A DNA stretch of 44,433 nt, taken from assembly GCA_027366075.1 (NCBI GenBank), contig DAHXLI010000012.1, forward strand, positions 1 through 44,433, given 5' to 3'. This stretch comes from Candidatus Parvarchaeota archaeon (lineage in GTDB: Archaea; Nanobdellota; Nanobdellia; Parvarchaeales; Parvarchaeaceae). Under the pieces are notes generated by a model. It was not told the origin of the DNA and did no database searches. It was given only the letters and a program-made list of their open reading frames with translations. Both the position numbers and the translations under genes were made by a program. Shown in pieces: positions 1 through 6,407 of the stretch (its first letter is position 1; the number at the start of each line of letters is the position of its first letter).

Positions 1-794
1 TCAAAGTTCTTCTTCACGTTTTTTATCACGTCTGCGACCTTGTTAAGATAACCATTTGCGACGTCCACTATTATGAAATCCGCTTCTGCTTCTACTATCG
101 CTTTAGTCCTTTCTAAATAATCCGGACCTATGCCTATCGAGCCACCGACTATGAGCCGGCCGTGTTTGTCTTTGGAAGCCGAAACGTAGCTTTCGGATAT
201 CTTTATATCCTTTGAGGTTATCATGCCGACGAGATTGCCGCTGGTATCTACCAATGGCAGCTTCTCTATCTTGTTCTTGTTCAATATCTTTTTGGCATCG
301 GCTATCGAAGTGCCCGTCTTCGCGGATATCACGTCCTTCGTCATCAACTCTTTTACCGTTTTAGCTTCGTCCGTTTCAAATTGGAAATCCCTTTTTGTTA
401 TTATGCCCAAGAGCTTTCTATTTTCCACCACCGGGAAACTGGTCACGTTTTTCTCTATTATGAGCTCTTTAAGCTGCTTCAGGGTGTAATCCGGAAGTAT
501 GGAATATGGCCGGTCTATTATTACGTTCTGTTCGCGCTTTACCTTGATTATGTCGCTGACTTCGTTTTCTATCGTGTTAAACCTGTGTATTGCGCCTACG
601 CACCCTAGTCTTGCCATAGAAATCGCCATGCTTGATTCGGTCACTGTGTCCATGTTGGCGCTTATGATCGGTATCGAAAGCCTGATGTTACCGGTAATGT
701 TTGCCGATGTGTCCGTGTCTTTTCTTGAGAATACCCTAGATACTAGTGGGACTAGCAGAACATCGTCGAATGTAACCAATTCTTTAATCTGCAT
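1..794 (-). CDS. IMP dehydrogenase / GMP reductase family protein with CBS pair (N-terminal part)
   Basis: The gene runs off the window edge; about 264 N-terminal residues are present. It starts at ATG 792-794 with the family opening TFDDVLLVP. The TIM-barrel N-terminus is followed by two CBS motifs (about residues 92-205), and the barrel resumes at GRLIVGGSIGIG. The family interconverts IMP, XMP and GMP by NAD(P)-dependent redox chemistry. Several motifs (SANMDTVTE, IHRF, VDVANGY) look as much like CBS-containing GMP reductases as like IMPDH, which more often has SAAMDTVTE, IHKN and AHGH. The catalytic cysteine loop that would help decide is outside the window. A TATA-like element lies 27-36 bases upstream. 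The family is certain; the exact reaction is not. Confidence 0.9.
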   Translation of the reverse strand, partial: MQIKELVTFDDVLLVPLVSRVFSRKDTDTSANITGNIRLSIPIISANMDTVTESSMAISMARLGCVGAIHRFNTIENEVSDIIKVKREQNVIIDRPYSILPDYTLKQLKELIIEKNVTSFPVVENRKLLGIITKRDFQFETDEAKTVKELMTKDVISAKTGTSIADAKKILNKNKIEKLPLVDTSGNLVGMITSKDIKISESYVSASKDKHGRLIVGGSIGIGPDYLERTKAIVEAEADFIIVDVANGYLNKVADVIKNVKKNF

Positions 795-820
795 ATCGAC
801 CAAAGTCTCTATGTATCTCA

Positions 821-830
821 ATTTTAAATA
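821..830 (-). promoter_or_regulatory. TATA-like box of the IMPDH/GMPR-family gene
   Basis: On the minus strand this reads TATTTAAAAT, centred about 32 bases before the ATG. That predicts an mRNA with a leader of only a few bases or none. It shares the short intergenic region with the divergent tRNA-Ala promoter. Confidence 0.5.
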
Positions 831-852
831 CGTTTCGACTGCTTTACGAACG

Positions 853-860
853 CTTATATT
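853..860 (+). promoter_or_regulatory. TATA-like box of tRNA-Ala
   Basis: CTTATATT lies about 31 bases before the mature 5' end of tRNA-Ala, the usual distance for archaeal box A plus a short 5' leader removed by RNase P. Confidence 0.45.
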
Positions 861-887
861 CAAACGGTTTCGTAAAATTATATTCGT

Positions 888-960
888 GGGCCGATGGCGC
901 AATTGGCAACGCGCTCCCCTTGCACGGGAGAGACTGGGGGCTCAAATCCCCCTCGGTCCA
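888..960 (+). tRNA. tRNA-Ala (anticodon TGC)
   Basis: A 73-base cloverleaf. The acceptor stem GGGCCGA (888-894) pairs with TCGGTCC (953-959) and contains the G3-U70 wobble pair that identifies alanine tRNAs; the discriminator is A960. The anticodon stem CTCCC/GGGAG encloses the loop CTTGCAC with TGC at 921-923. The T arm GGGGG/CCCCC encloses CTCAAAT, with C in place of the usual first T. There is no intron and CCA is not encoded. A T5 run at 963-967 could end transcription. It reads divergently from the IMPDH-family gene. Confidence 0.96.
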
Positions 961-1010
961 TGTTTTTGGGCAAAAATCAAGAAAAACTATTTTTGCAAAA
1001 TCGACTCGGG

Positions 1011-1286
1011 TTATCTTTCCTGCTCTGTTTTAAAACCAAGTATTTGGAGACCGTACTTCTCTACGTCCTTTTTCGGCCAAAAATTAATGTCTTTTGTCTT
1101 CAGCACGTAAGAAACTCTTCTTCTTATCGCTCTCCCAGTATAGGTTTTTGTCTTCGGGTCCCACTCTCTTAAGACAATGACATCGCCCGGTTTGCATTTA
1201 AAGTCCGCGAGCCTAGCATCGAACGTTTTCTTTCCTTTGAGAACCGCATTAAAAAGCGACGGTACCGTCTTTTTTTCTATTAACAT
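1011..1286 (-). CDS. DUF3850 / ASCH-like (PUA-fold) small protein
   Basis: A protein of about 91 residues with the DUF3850 pattern: a KTFDAR motif, then PGDVIVLREWD and YTGRAIRRRVSYVL. This family belongs to the ASCH/PUA-like superfamily of small beta-barrels thought to bind RNA or modified nucleotides; no member activity can be assigned from sequence. I take ATG 1284-1286 as start because the minus-strand box GTTTAAATAG (1307-1316) lies about 26 bases upstream, giving a leaderless mRNA. An in-frame TTG at 1302-1304 would add six residues but sits too close to the box. It converges on tRNA-Ala. Confidence 0.82.
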   Translation of the reverse strand: MLIEKKTVPSLFNAVLKGKKTFDARLADFKCKPGDVIVLREWDPKTKTYTGRAIRRRVSYVLKTKDINFWPKKDVEKYGLQILGFKTEQER

Positions 1287-1306
1287 CAGAGGTAATATCG
1301 GCAAAT

Positions 1307-1316
1307 CTATTTAAAC
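1307..1316 (-). promoter_or_regulatory. TATA-like box of the DUF3850 gene
   Basis: Minus-strand GTTTAAATAG is centred about 26 bases before ATG 1284-1286 and decides that start over the upstream TTG. Confidence 0.5.
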
Positions 1317-1358
1317 GATGTTGGCATTATCAGATAAGAGTAAAATTTTATTTTTAAT

Positions 1359-1631
1359 ATGTACATACCTGTATTCGGAAAAAACCTTAGAAGATTAACC
1401 ACTGAATTGATAATCTCTGCGGTAATAGTCTCCTTCATAGAAGAGCTTGCCCTAATGTACGGCGGCTTTCTTAAAATCAATGGCCTGTTTGATTTTATCG
1501 TGGTGACCGCAATACTTGCGGTAATAGAAATAGTCTTGGTGTTTCTAGTGGAAGAAGTCCTCGTGGCCGCCAAACACAGCGTCAGGCGCAGAATAAAAAG
1601 ACAGGGCTCGCTCCACAGATACACAAGATAA
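1359..1631 (+). CDS. small predicted membrane protein, function unknown
   Basis: 90 residues. A basic N-terminus (KNLRR) is followed by two hydrophobic helices: about residues 16-35, which contains an acidic EE pair, and about 45-66, which ends in VEEVLV. The tail is strongly basic (RRRIKRQ). The positive-out-of-membrane ends and two spans suggest a helical hairpin in the cytoplasmic membrane with both ends in the cytoplasm. I do not recognise a family. An antisense frame of similar length exists but contains no recognisable protein pattern. AT-rich sequence precedes the start. Existence is probable, not certain. Confidence 0.5.
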   Translation: MYIPVFGKNLRRLTTELIISAVIVSFIEELALMYGGFLKINGLFDFIVVTAILAVIEIVLVFLVEEVLVAAKHSVRRRIKRQGSLHRYTR

Positions 1632-1659
1632 GAAATACGACTTTCTGCTTATAATAATA

Positions 1660-1734
1660 TGGGCCGCCTGAGATTTGAACTCAGGACCTTTCGATTATCA
1701 GTCGAACGCTCCAACCGTGCTAAGCTAGCGGCCC
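1660..1734 (-). tRNA. tRNA-Ile (anticodon GAT)
   Basis: A 75-base cloverleaf on the minus strand. The acceptor GGGCCGC pairs with GCGGCCC and the discriminator is A. The anticodon stem TTCGA/TCGAA encloses CTGATAA, with GAT complementary to 1697-1699. The T arm CTGAG/CTCAG encloses TTCAAAT. There is no intron and no encoded CCA. A TATA-like CATTATAAAATAC on the minus strand lies about 37 bases before the 5' end. Confidence 0.97.
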
Positions 1735-1783
1735 TTTTTGGATTATCTAATAAGAACATCCGTATTTTATAATGGTTTTCTCG

Positions 1784-2332
1784 TCATATCAACTTGACAA
1801 GTAAGTTAGCCCCGTGCTGCAGCGTATTGTAAAGCGGGGATCCCGCGCTTATGGTAAGGTAAACCATCGCTATCACTATCACTGCCTCTATTATTATGGG
1901 TATAAAATTTACGATCGGGATATAGAAGGTGACGAAAAGTATCCTAGCCAAAACGAATCTAACTATATGGAGGATTATAAGTATTATCAAGACGCCCTCG
2001 GAAACTAGGGTTATCGCCTGCACTGGAGAATAACTGTGGAGGAACACGGTTACGACCGCGTATATTATTATGCCTGGTAATCCGGTGGCTATAAGCAAAA
2101 AGGCGCTTACCAGCACCGCTATTGCAGACTGCCCGCTTAAGGCAAGAAATATCGCTACGCCGAATAATGCAATCGCTATCAACGATTCGGTAAGTATCCG
2201 CTTTGGCATCAGGTCCGCAACCAGAAGTATAATAATATATCCGACCACCCAAATTACGTTTATATGAAGAAACGCGTATGCGGCTATTACTCCCAAGAGC
2301 CCTATTACATAGATGATGTCCAATAACCGCAT
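1784..2332 (-). CDS. multi-pass membrane protein, function unknown
   Basis: 182 residues, almost entirely hydrophobic and very rich in isoleucine and valine, with about five to six transmembrane segments separated by short loops (for example DLMPKR and HSYSPVQ). There is no recognisable transporter or enzyme motif. The stop is TGA and the gene is divergent from metK across about 60 bases. I do not recognise a family; a small integral membrane protein restricted to relatives of this organism is likely. Confidence 0.65.
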   Translation of the reverse strand: MRLLDIIYVIGLLGVIAAYAFLHINVIWVVGYIIILLVADLMPKRILTESLIAIALFGVAIFLALSGQSAIAVLVSAFLLIATGLPGIIIYAVVTVFLHSYSPVQAITLVSEGVLIILIILHIVRFVLARILFVTFYIPIVNFIPIIIEAVIVIAMVYLTISAGSPLYNTLQHGANLLVKLI

Positions 2333-2395
2333 AAAAAGTATAAGACGTCTTAATTAATATCTCTTAACATAGTTAAATGGTGGCGCTTTTATTAT

Positions 2396-3589
2396 ATGGT
2401 GAAAGGAAATATCGTAATAAACAAATTGAAGGGCACGCCTCTAGAGAAACAGAAGATAGAGATAGTCGAAAGGAAGGGTCTTGGGCATCCGGATTACATC
2501 GCAGACTCGCTTGCGGAATCTTTTTCTGAGGCGCTGTGTAGATATTATCTTGAAAAATTCAATAAGGTGTTGCACCATAACGTCGACAAATTAGAAGTCA
2601 TCGGGGGGAAAACAGAGCCGGAATTTGGCGGCGGCAAGGTAATAAAACCAATATCGATACTTTTTTCCGGGAGGGCTACTGACGATTTTAACGGCGCGGA
2701 GATACCCGTTAGGGAGATCGCCGTCGAGTCTTCGAATAAGTGGTTCTCAAAAAACATGCGGTTTCTAAACCCAGATTCCATAAATTATATTTTTGAGACT
2801 AAGAGCGGCTCCGCCAATCTTTCCAGTGTTTTTGCGTCCAAAGACCACATCGGCTCAAATGATACGTCTTTTGGGGTCGGCTACGCGCCGCTGACGGAGT
2901 CGGAGAAACTTGTTTTGAGCATCGAACGATACGCCAATTCAAAGGAATTCAAACAAAAATTCCCTTTTTCCGGAGAGGACATAAAAGTCATGTGCGTGAG
3001 GAATCGTAACAAAATAGACGTGACCGTCGCTATGGCTTTCGTAGATAAGTACGTAAACTCCGTCTCAGATTACTTCAAAAAGAAAACTGAGATAATATAC
3101 GAACTATCCAAAAGATTTGACGCGACCCCTCTTGGGAGGAAGATAAAGATAACGCTAAATGGCATGGATGATAAAAGCTTGGGAAAGAATGGCTGCTATC
3201 TTACAGTTACTGGTTCGAGTTCTGAACATGGTGATGACGGTGCGGTAGGCCGCGGCAACAGGGTAAACGGATTGATAACGCCGAACCGGCCAATGAGCTT
3301 AGAAGCCGTTGCCGGAAAGAACCCAGTAAACCACATAGGCAAGATATACAATATTTTATCGATGAAACTGGCGCAAAAAATATATGAATCCCACGGTTTG
3401 GAGGTAAACGTAAAGTCGGTGGGGGGGATAGGCAAACCACTAGACCAGCCGATAGTGATAGCCGTAGAAACTCTGGAACGAACGGAAAAAGAACAGAAAA
3501 ACAAAATCGTTGATTTAATAAACGATGAACTTTCTAAGATAAATGAAATAACAAAAGACGTAATCGCAGGAAAGATCGCGGTCTGCTGA
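2396..3589 (+). CDS. metK: S-adenosylmethionine synthetase, archaeal type
   Basis: 397 residues, full length for the archaeal methionine adenosyltransferase family, which is very divergent from the bacterial/eukaryotic enzyme. It forms S-adenosylmethionine from methionine and ATP, releasing phosphate and diphosphate. Diagnostic stretches are ERKGLGHPDYIADSLAE near residue 25, the GGGKVI loop, the SSEHGDDGAVGRGNRVNG region near residue 275, and GGIGKPLDQP near the end. It is followed after 8 bases by prf1 on the same strand, so the two are probably co-transcribed. The stop is TGA. Confidence 0.97.
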   Translation: MVKGNIVINKLKGTPLEKQKIEIVERKGLGHPDYIADSLAESFSEALCRYYLEKFNKVLHHNVDKLEVIGGKTEPEFGGGKVIKPISILFSGRATDDFNGAEIPVREIAVESSNKWFSKNMRFLNPDSINYIFETKSGSANLSSVFASKDHIGSNDTSFGVGYAPLTESEKLVLSIERYANSKEFKQKFPFSGEDIKVMCVRNRNKIDVTVAMAFVDKYVNSVSDYFKKKTEIIYELSKRFDATPLGRKIKITLNGMDDKSLGKNGCYLTVTGSSSEHGDDGAVGRGNRVNGLITPNRPMSLEAVAGKNPVNHIGKIYNILSMKLAQKIYESHGLEVNVKSVGGIGKPLDQPIVIAVETLERTEKEQKNKIVDLINDELSKINEITKDVIAGKIAVC

Positions 3590-3597
3590 CATTATTT

Positions 3598-4689
3598 ATG
3601 GCGATGGACGAATTCGAAACACTGAATCTTATAAAATACCTTGAAGGGATAAAAGGAAGACACACCGAACTTGTAACGGTCTACGTCCCTGCCGGATTCA
3701 GCCTAGATATAATAAGGGGGCAGCTCGGGGAAGAGAAAAGCACTGCCTCCAACATAAAGGACAGAAACAACAGGAAAAACGTAATAGACGCATTAGAAAA
3801 AATATCTAACGAGCTAAGGCTTATACGCAGTACTCCCAAAAACGGACTTGTCGTATTTTGTGGGAACGTTTCAGACAAAGAAGGGGAGCCGGATATAAAA
3901 GTCTGGGAAGTGGAGCCTCCGCAAAAGTCAGACATAAGACTTTATCGTTGTGACCAACGATTCATAATAGAGCCGCTTAAGGCGATGTATCAGCAGGGAA
4001 ATTCATATGGGCTTATAGTCTTAGACCACCGCGAAGCCACTTTCGGCCTCCTGGAAGGGGCGAAGGTGACGATGCTTAAACACATAAAATCCCTTGTACC
4101 GGGAAAGTTCTCGAAGGGTGGCCAATCCGCGACCCGTTTCGCTAGGGAGCGAGAAGGGCTGATAAGAGACTTCTACAAAGAGATTGGAGACATAGCAAAA
4201 TCTTTCTTTTTTGGAAAGGGATTGGCTGGCATCATAATCGGCGGACCCGGTCCTGCAAAGGACAACTTCCTTGAAAGCGGATATCTAGCCACAGACCTGA
4301 AGAACATAGTAGTAGGGACAAAAAGCATAAGCTATACGGACGAAAGCGGCTTAAAGGAGCTTGTAGAAAAGAGCCGGGACGTTTTGATGAACGAAAGGGT
4401 CGTTATAGAAAAGGAATACGTCCAAAAATTAATGGGAAGCATATCTAAAAATGACAATCTTTCTGCTTATGGCGAGGACGCCGTAAGAAGACAGCTGGAT
4501 TCTGGGAACGTGGAACTATTGCTTATATCTTCCGCGTTTGACGACATAAAAAAGAATGAATTTTATTATAAAGCGAAGGAAAACCAGGTCAGGGTAGAAT
4601 TCATATCAAAAGAATCGAGCGACGGCCAACAACTTTACAGCCTTGGTGCTGTCGCGGCGATCCTAAAACGGCCATCAAAGGGTGTTTAA
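3598..4689 (+). CDS. prf1: peptide chain release factor aRF1 with altered decoding loops
   Basis: Archaeal class I release factor, which recognises all three stop codons and triggers peptide release. The catalytic GGQ is at residues 174-176 (KGGQSATRF), and the YxCxxxF decoding motif is present as YRCDQRF (116-122). The NIKS motif reads NIKD (52-55), and the GTS-type loop reads HTE (22-24) where archaea usually have GTE. At 363 residues it is about 50 shorter than typical aRF1. The C-terminal domain lacks the cysteine-containing zinc-ribbon mini-domain, passing directly from LLLISSAFDD to VRVEFISKES. ATG codons occur at 3598 and 3604. It lies 8 bases after metK. Confidence 0.95.
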   Translation: MAMDEFETLNLIKYLEGIKGRHTELVTVYVPAGFSLDIIRGQLGEEKSTASNIKDRNNRKNVIDALEKISNELRLIRSTPKNGLVVFCGNVSDKEGEPDIKVWEVEPPQKSDIRLYRCDQRFIIEPLKAMYQQGNSYGLIVLDHREATFGLLEGAKVTMLKHIKSLVPGKFSKGGQSATRFAREREGLIRDFYKEIGDIAKSFFFGKGLAGIIIGGPGPAKDNFLESGYLATDLKNIVVGTKSISYTDESGLKELVEKSRDVLMNERVVIEKEYVQKLMGSISKNDNLSAYGEDAVRRQLDSGNVELLLISSAFDDIKKNEFYYKAKENQVRVEFISKESSDGQQLYSLGAVAAILKRPSKGV

Positions 4690-4690
4690 C

Positions 4691-4721
4691 GTTTAATCAC
4701 TACTTTTAAATAAGAACAGTA
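4691..4721 (+). promoter_or_regulatory. candidate promoter element shared with the acetyl-CoA synthetase gene (copy 1)
   Basis: The 20 bases at 4702-4721 match 18 of 20 bases at 35881-35900 (consensus ACTTTTAARTAAGWACAGTA). TTTAATC precedes both copies. This copy ends 28 bases before the relE-like start. It may be an operator or an upstream TATA/BRE element; the role is inferred only. Confidence 0.4.
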
Positions 4722-4730
4722 TTAATATAC
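4721..4730 (+). promoter_or_regulatory. TATA-like box of the relE-like gene
   Basis: ATTAATATAC is centred about 25 bases before GTG 4750, supporting a leaderless transcript that starts at that GTG. Confidence 0.4.
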
Positions 4731-4749
4731 CTACCTATCTTATAATCAC

Positions 4750-5061
4750 GTGGAATACGATGCATTTGCATGCAGGCTTGGCGCCTATCAAGACAACTCG
4801 ATATTTGGGATAGACGTTTCGCGGGACTTTTCAAAGGCCCTTGAGAAATTGAGCAGAAAAGACAAGAAAACGCTCGAAGCCACGCTGTCTAAGATGACTG
4901 AAATAAGCACTCAACCCGAACATTATAAACCGCTTAGGGGGCCCATGAAAGGTTATTGGCGGGCGCACGTAGGCTCGTTTGTAGTAGTGTACTCGATCGA
5001 TAAAAACCAACGTAGGGTCGCGTTTGAAAAATTCGACCACCACGATTCCGCTTACAACTAG
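4750..5061 (+). CDS. RelE/ParE-superfamily toxin-like protein, no adjacent antitoxin
   Basis: 103 residues with the RelE fold pattern: an N-terminal helical pair (KALEKLSRKDKKTL...), then PLRGPMKGYWRAHVG, a beta strand SFVVVYSID, and the C-terminal FEKFDHHDSAYN. RelE toxins cleave mRNA on the ribosome; catalytic residues in known members are scattered arginines and a C-terminal tyrosine. Here the arginine after the GYW turn (WRAHVG) and the final tyrosine are kept, but the usual arginine of the yRViY strand is valine (FVVVY), so activity is uncertain. The start is GTG 4750; the ATG at 4760 is out of frame. No small antitoxin gene lies on either side. The stop is TAG. Confidence 0.82.
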   Translation: MEYDAFACRLGAYQDNSIFGIDVSRDFSKALEKLSRKDKKTLEATLSKMTEISTQPEHYKPLRGPMKGYWRAHVGSFVVVYSIDKNQRRVAFEKFDHHDSAYN

Positions 5062-5080
5062 TATTTTCTCTTTAATGGAA

Positions 5081-5214
5081 AATTAAGCAATTAGACTTCC
5101 CCGGGTTATTGGCGGCATCATGATACCTGTCTTGTCTCCAACCAGATAGGTTTTGGGCTGCAGGAATTAAGCAACTGGCTCTATGTTACTTGAGTAAAAA
5201 TAAGAGAAGAGCCA
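5081..5214. repeat. structured intergenic region: direct repeat and inverted repeats
   Basis: Between the convergent relE-like and membrane-protein genes. The direct repeat AATTAAGCAA occurs at 5081-5090 and 5165-5174. Between the copies, ACCTGTCT (5125-5132) can pair with AGATAGGT (5144-5151), and GCGGC (5112-5116) with GCTGC (5157-5161), each with one G-U. Downstream, TGGCTCT (5176-5182) pairs perfectly with AGAGCCA (5208-5214). No coding frame is supported. It could be a small RNA or a bidirectional termination region; I cannot say which. Confidence 0.4.
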
Positions 5215-5230
5215 CTGAATGAAATAGTGA

Positions 5231-5899
5231 TTATCTTCTATTTTTGCTTGCTTTTTGCTTGGATGATTTGAAACTAAAGAATCCAAACCAAAGCAAAACT
5301 ATGCCGATAAATTCAGAGTAGTACAAAAATGCAGGGAACTGTACGATGTAAAGTGTGCCTGCTACCGATACTACGATAACCCCCGCGATTATACTTAACA
5401 TTTTTTTATTGTGCGTCCTCATGTAAGTCAGGGCGGCGATTACCGCAAGTACTACTGCCGCTACGAAGGTTATTATCGAAGATGTTATGACTACCAATAA
5501 CGGGAGGATCCCCCATACTACGTACGTTGAGATTACATTACCGATGTTGCTCACTACCAGCGAATACACCAGTGCAGCCTCTGTAATGATTGAAAATATG
5601 TAGTAAGACCACGTTATTTTTCTATTTTTTAACAATTCGACCGAGCCTAACGCCAGTGAGTTGACCAGCAACGCGACTATGAAGAGGTATGCCGAAATCA
5701 AAAGTTCGCTATAGAAGCCAAATGCAAATATTATCTCCAATATCACCCCCAACGCAAATAACCAAAGGCCTGTACTCCAGAAAAGAAGGGCTCGTGATCT
5801 TGTTCTAAGATAATTTCTTATCAAATACACCGCTAGAACCGCGCTAAGTAAAAATATAACTATCGTTGATAACTCGACTATTGCCTGAGTGCCAAACAT
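5231..5899 (-). CDS. seven-helix membrane protein, function unknown
   Basis: 222 residues with about seven hydrophobic segments (roughly 8-27, 38-62, 67-88, 98-120, 128-157, 168-187 and 192-209) and a basic C-terminal tail (SSKQKASKNRR). Basic loops (RNYLRTRSR, KNRK, RTHNKK) are consistent with cytoplasmic sides. The shape resembles stand-alone 7TM sensor-like modules, but there is no kinase or other soluble domain and I do not recognise a family. The minus-strand box GCTTTAAATC (about 5920-5930) lies about 26 bases before the ATG, predicting a leaderless single-gene transcript. Confidence 0.7.
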   Translation of the reverse strand: MFGTQAIVELSTIVIFLLSAVLAVYLIRNYLRTRSRALLFWSTGLWLFALGVILEIIFAFGFYSELLISAYLFIVALLVNSLALGSVELLKNRKITWSYYIFSIITEAALVYSLVVSNIGNVISTYVVWGILPLLVVITSSIITFVAAVVLAVIAALTYMRTHNKKMLSIIAGVIVVSVAGTLYIVQFPAFLYYSEFIGIVLLWFGFFSFKSSKQKASKNRR

Positions 5900-5943
5900 T
5901 ATGTCTGTTGTTATTTGTTAGATTTAAAGCTTATTTTTAATAA

Positions 5944-6288
5944 TCACTTGAGCCAGAATTTGCTTACCTGCTCGAGTATGTCCTCTCTCAATCTCTCTCC
6001 TTTCGAAGTCAATTTTTCGATTGAATCGGCAAGCGGATTAAGCTTTAGGTATCTAAGCCATGGCGAGAAATGGCGGCCGTTGAAATGGTATTCTATGGAT
6101 TCTAGAGGGATCGTCCTAAGTCTAGACAAAAATTCACTAAGCGTCTCAGCCCTGCCTACCTCCCTCCCGTTTCTTAGCCTAAAGATAAATTCTTTACCCG
6201 GTTCAACGGTTACTTCGCCGGTCTTCCCGGGTTGACTACCAGAGGAAACTTGATTTAGCTTGTCCAGATTGCTGTTGAAAGTCGCCAT
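5944..6288 (-). CDS. DUF5752-like protein
   Basis: About 114 residues from ATG 6286-6288. The segment FIFRLRNGREVGRAETLSEF, then IPLESIEYHFNGRHFSPWLR and KLNPLADSIEKL, resembles DUF5752, a small archaeal domain of unknown role also found next to sugar-metabolism enzymes. The following divergent gene is a phosphohexomutase, but they do not share an operon. I prefer this start over the in-frame codons at 6351 and 6309. The TATA box TTTTAAATATAAGG (about 6321-6334) predicts transcription from about 6302, and AGGTGGT lies just upstream of this ATG as a Shine-Dalgarno sequence. The family call is moderate. Confidence 0.65.
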   Translation of the reverse strand: MATFNSNLDKLNQVSSGSQPGKTGEVTVEPGKEFIFRLRNGREVGRAETLSEFLSRLRTIPLESIEYHFNGRHFSPWLRYLKLNPLADSIEKLTSKGERLREDILEQVSKFWLK

Positions 6289-6407
6289 AATACCACCTAG
6301 TATAAACATTGCTCGTCGTGCCTTATATTTAAAATGTACCTTGACCGGCAAAAAATCTATAAATATAAAAAACTACGCTAGTTATTTGAAAGTCTAATTT
6401 TTGGCTA

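Noticed and set aside
1307..1624. Minus-strand frame of about 105 codons opposite the small membrane protein
   Set aside because: Its composition is Ser/Thr/Ile-rich with no domain pattern; the plus-strand frame has coherent membrane helices, so the minus frame is treated as a shadow.
3598..5061. Stop-codon reassignment suggested by the NIKD release factor
   Set aside because: TAA, TAG and TGA each end clearly complete genes in the window and no in-frame stop interrupts a conserved domain.
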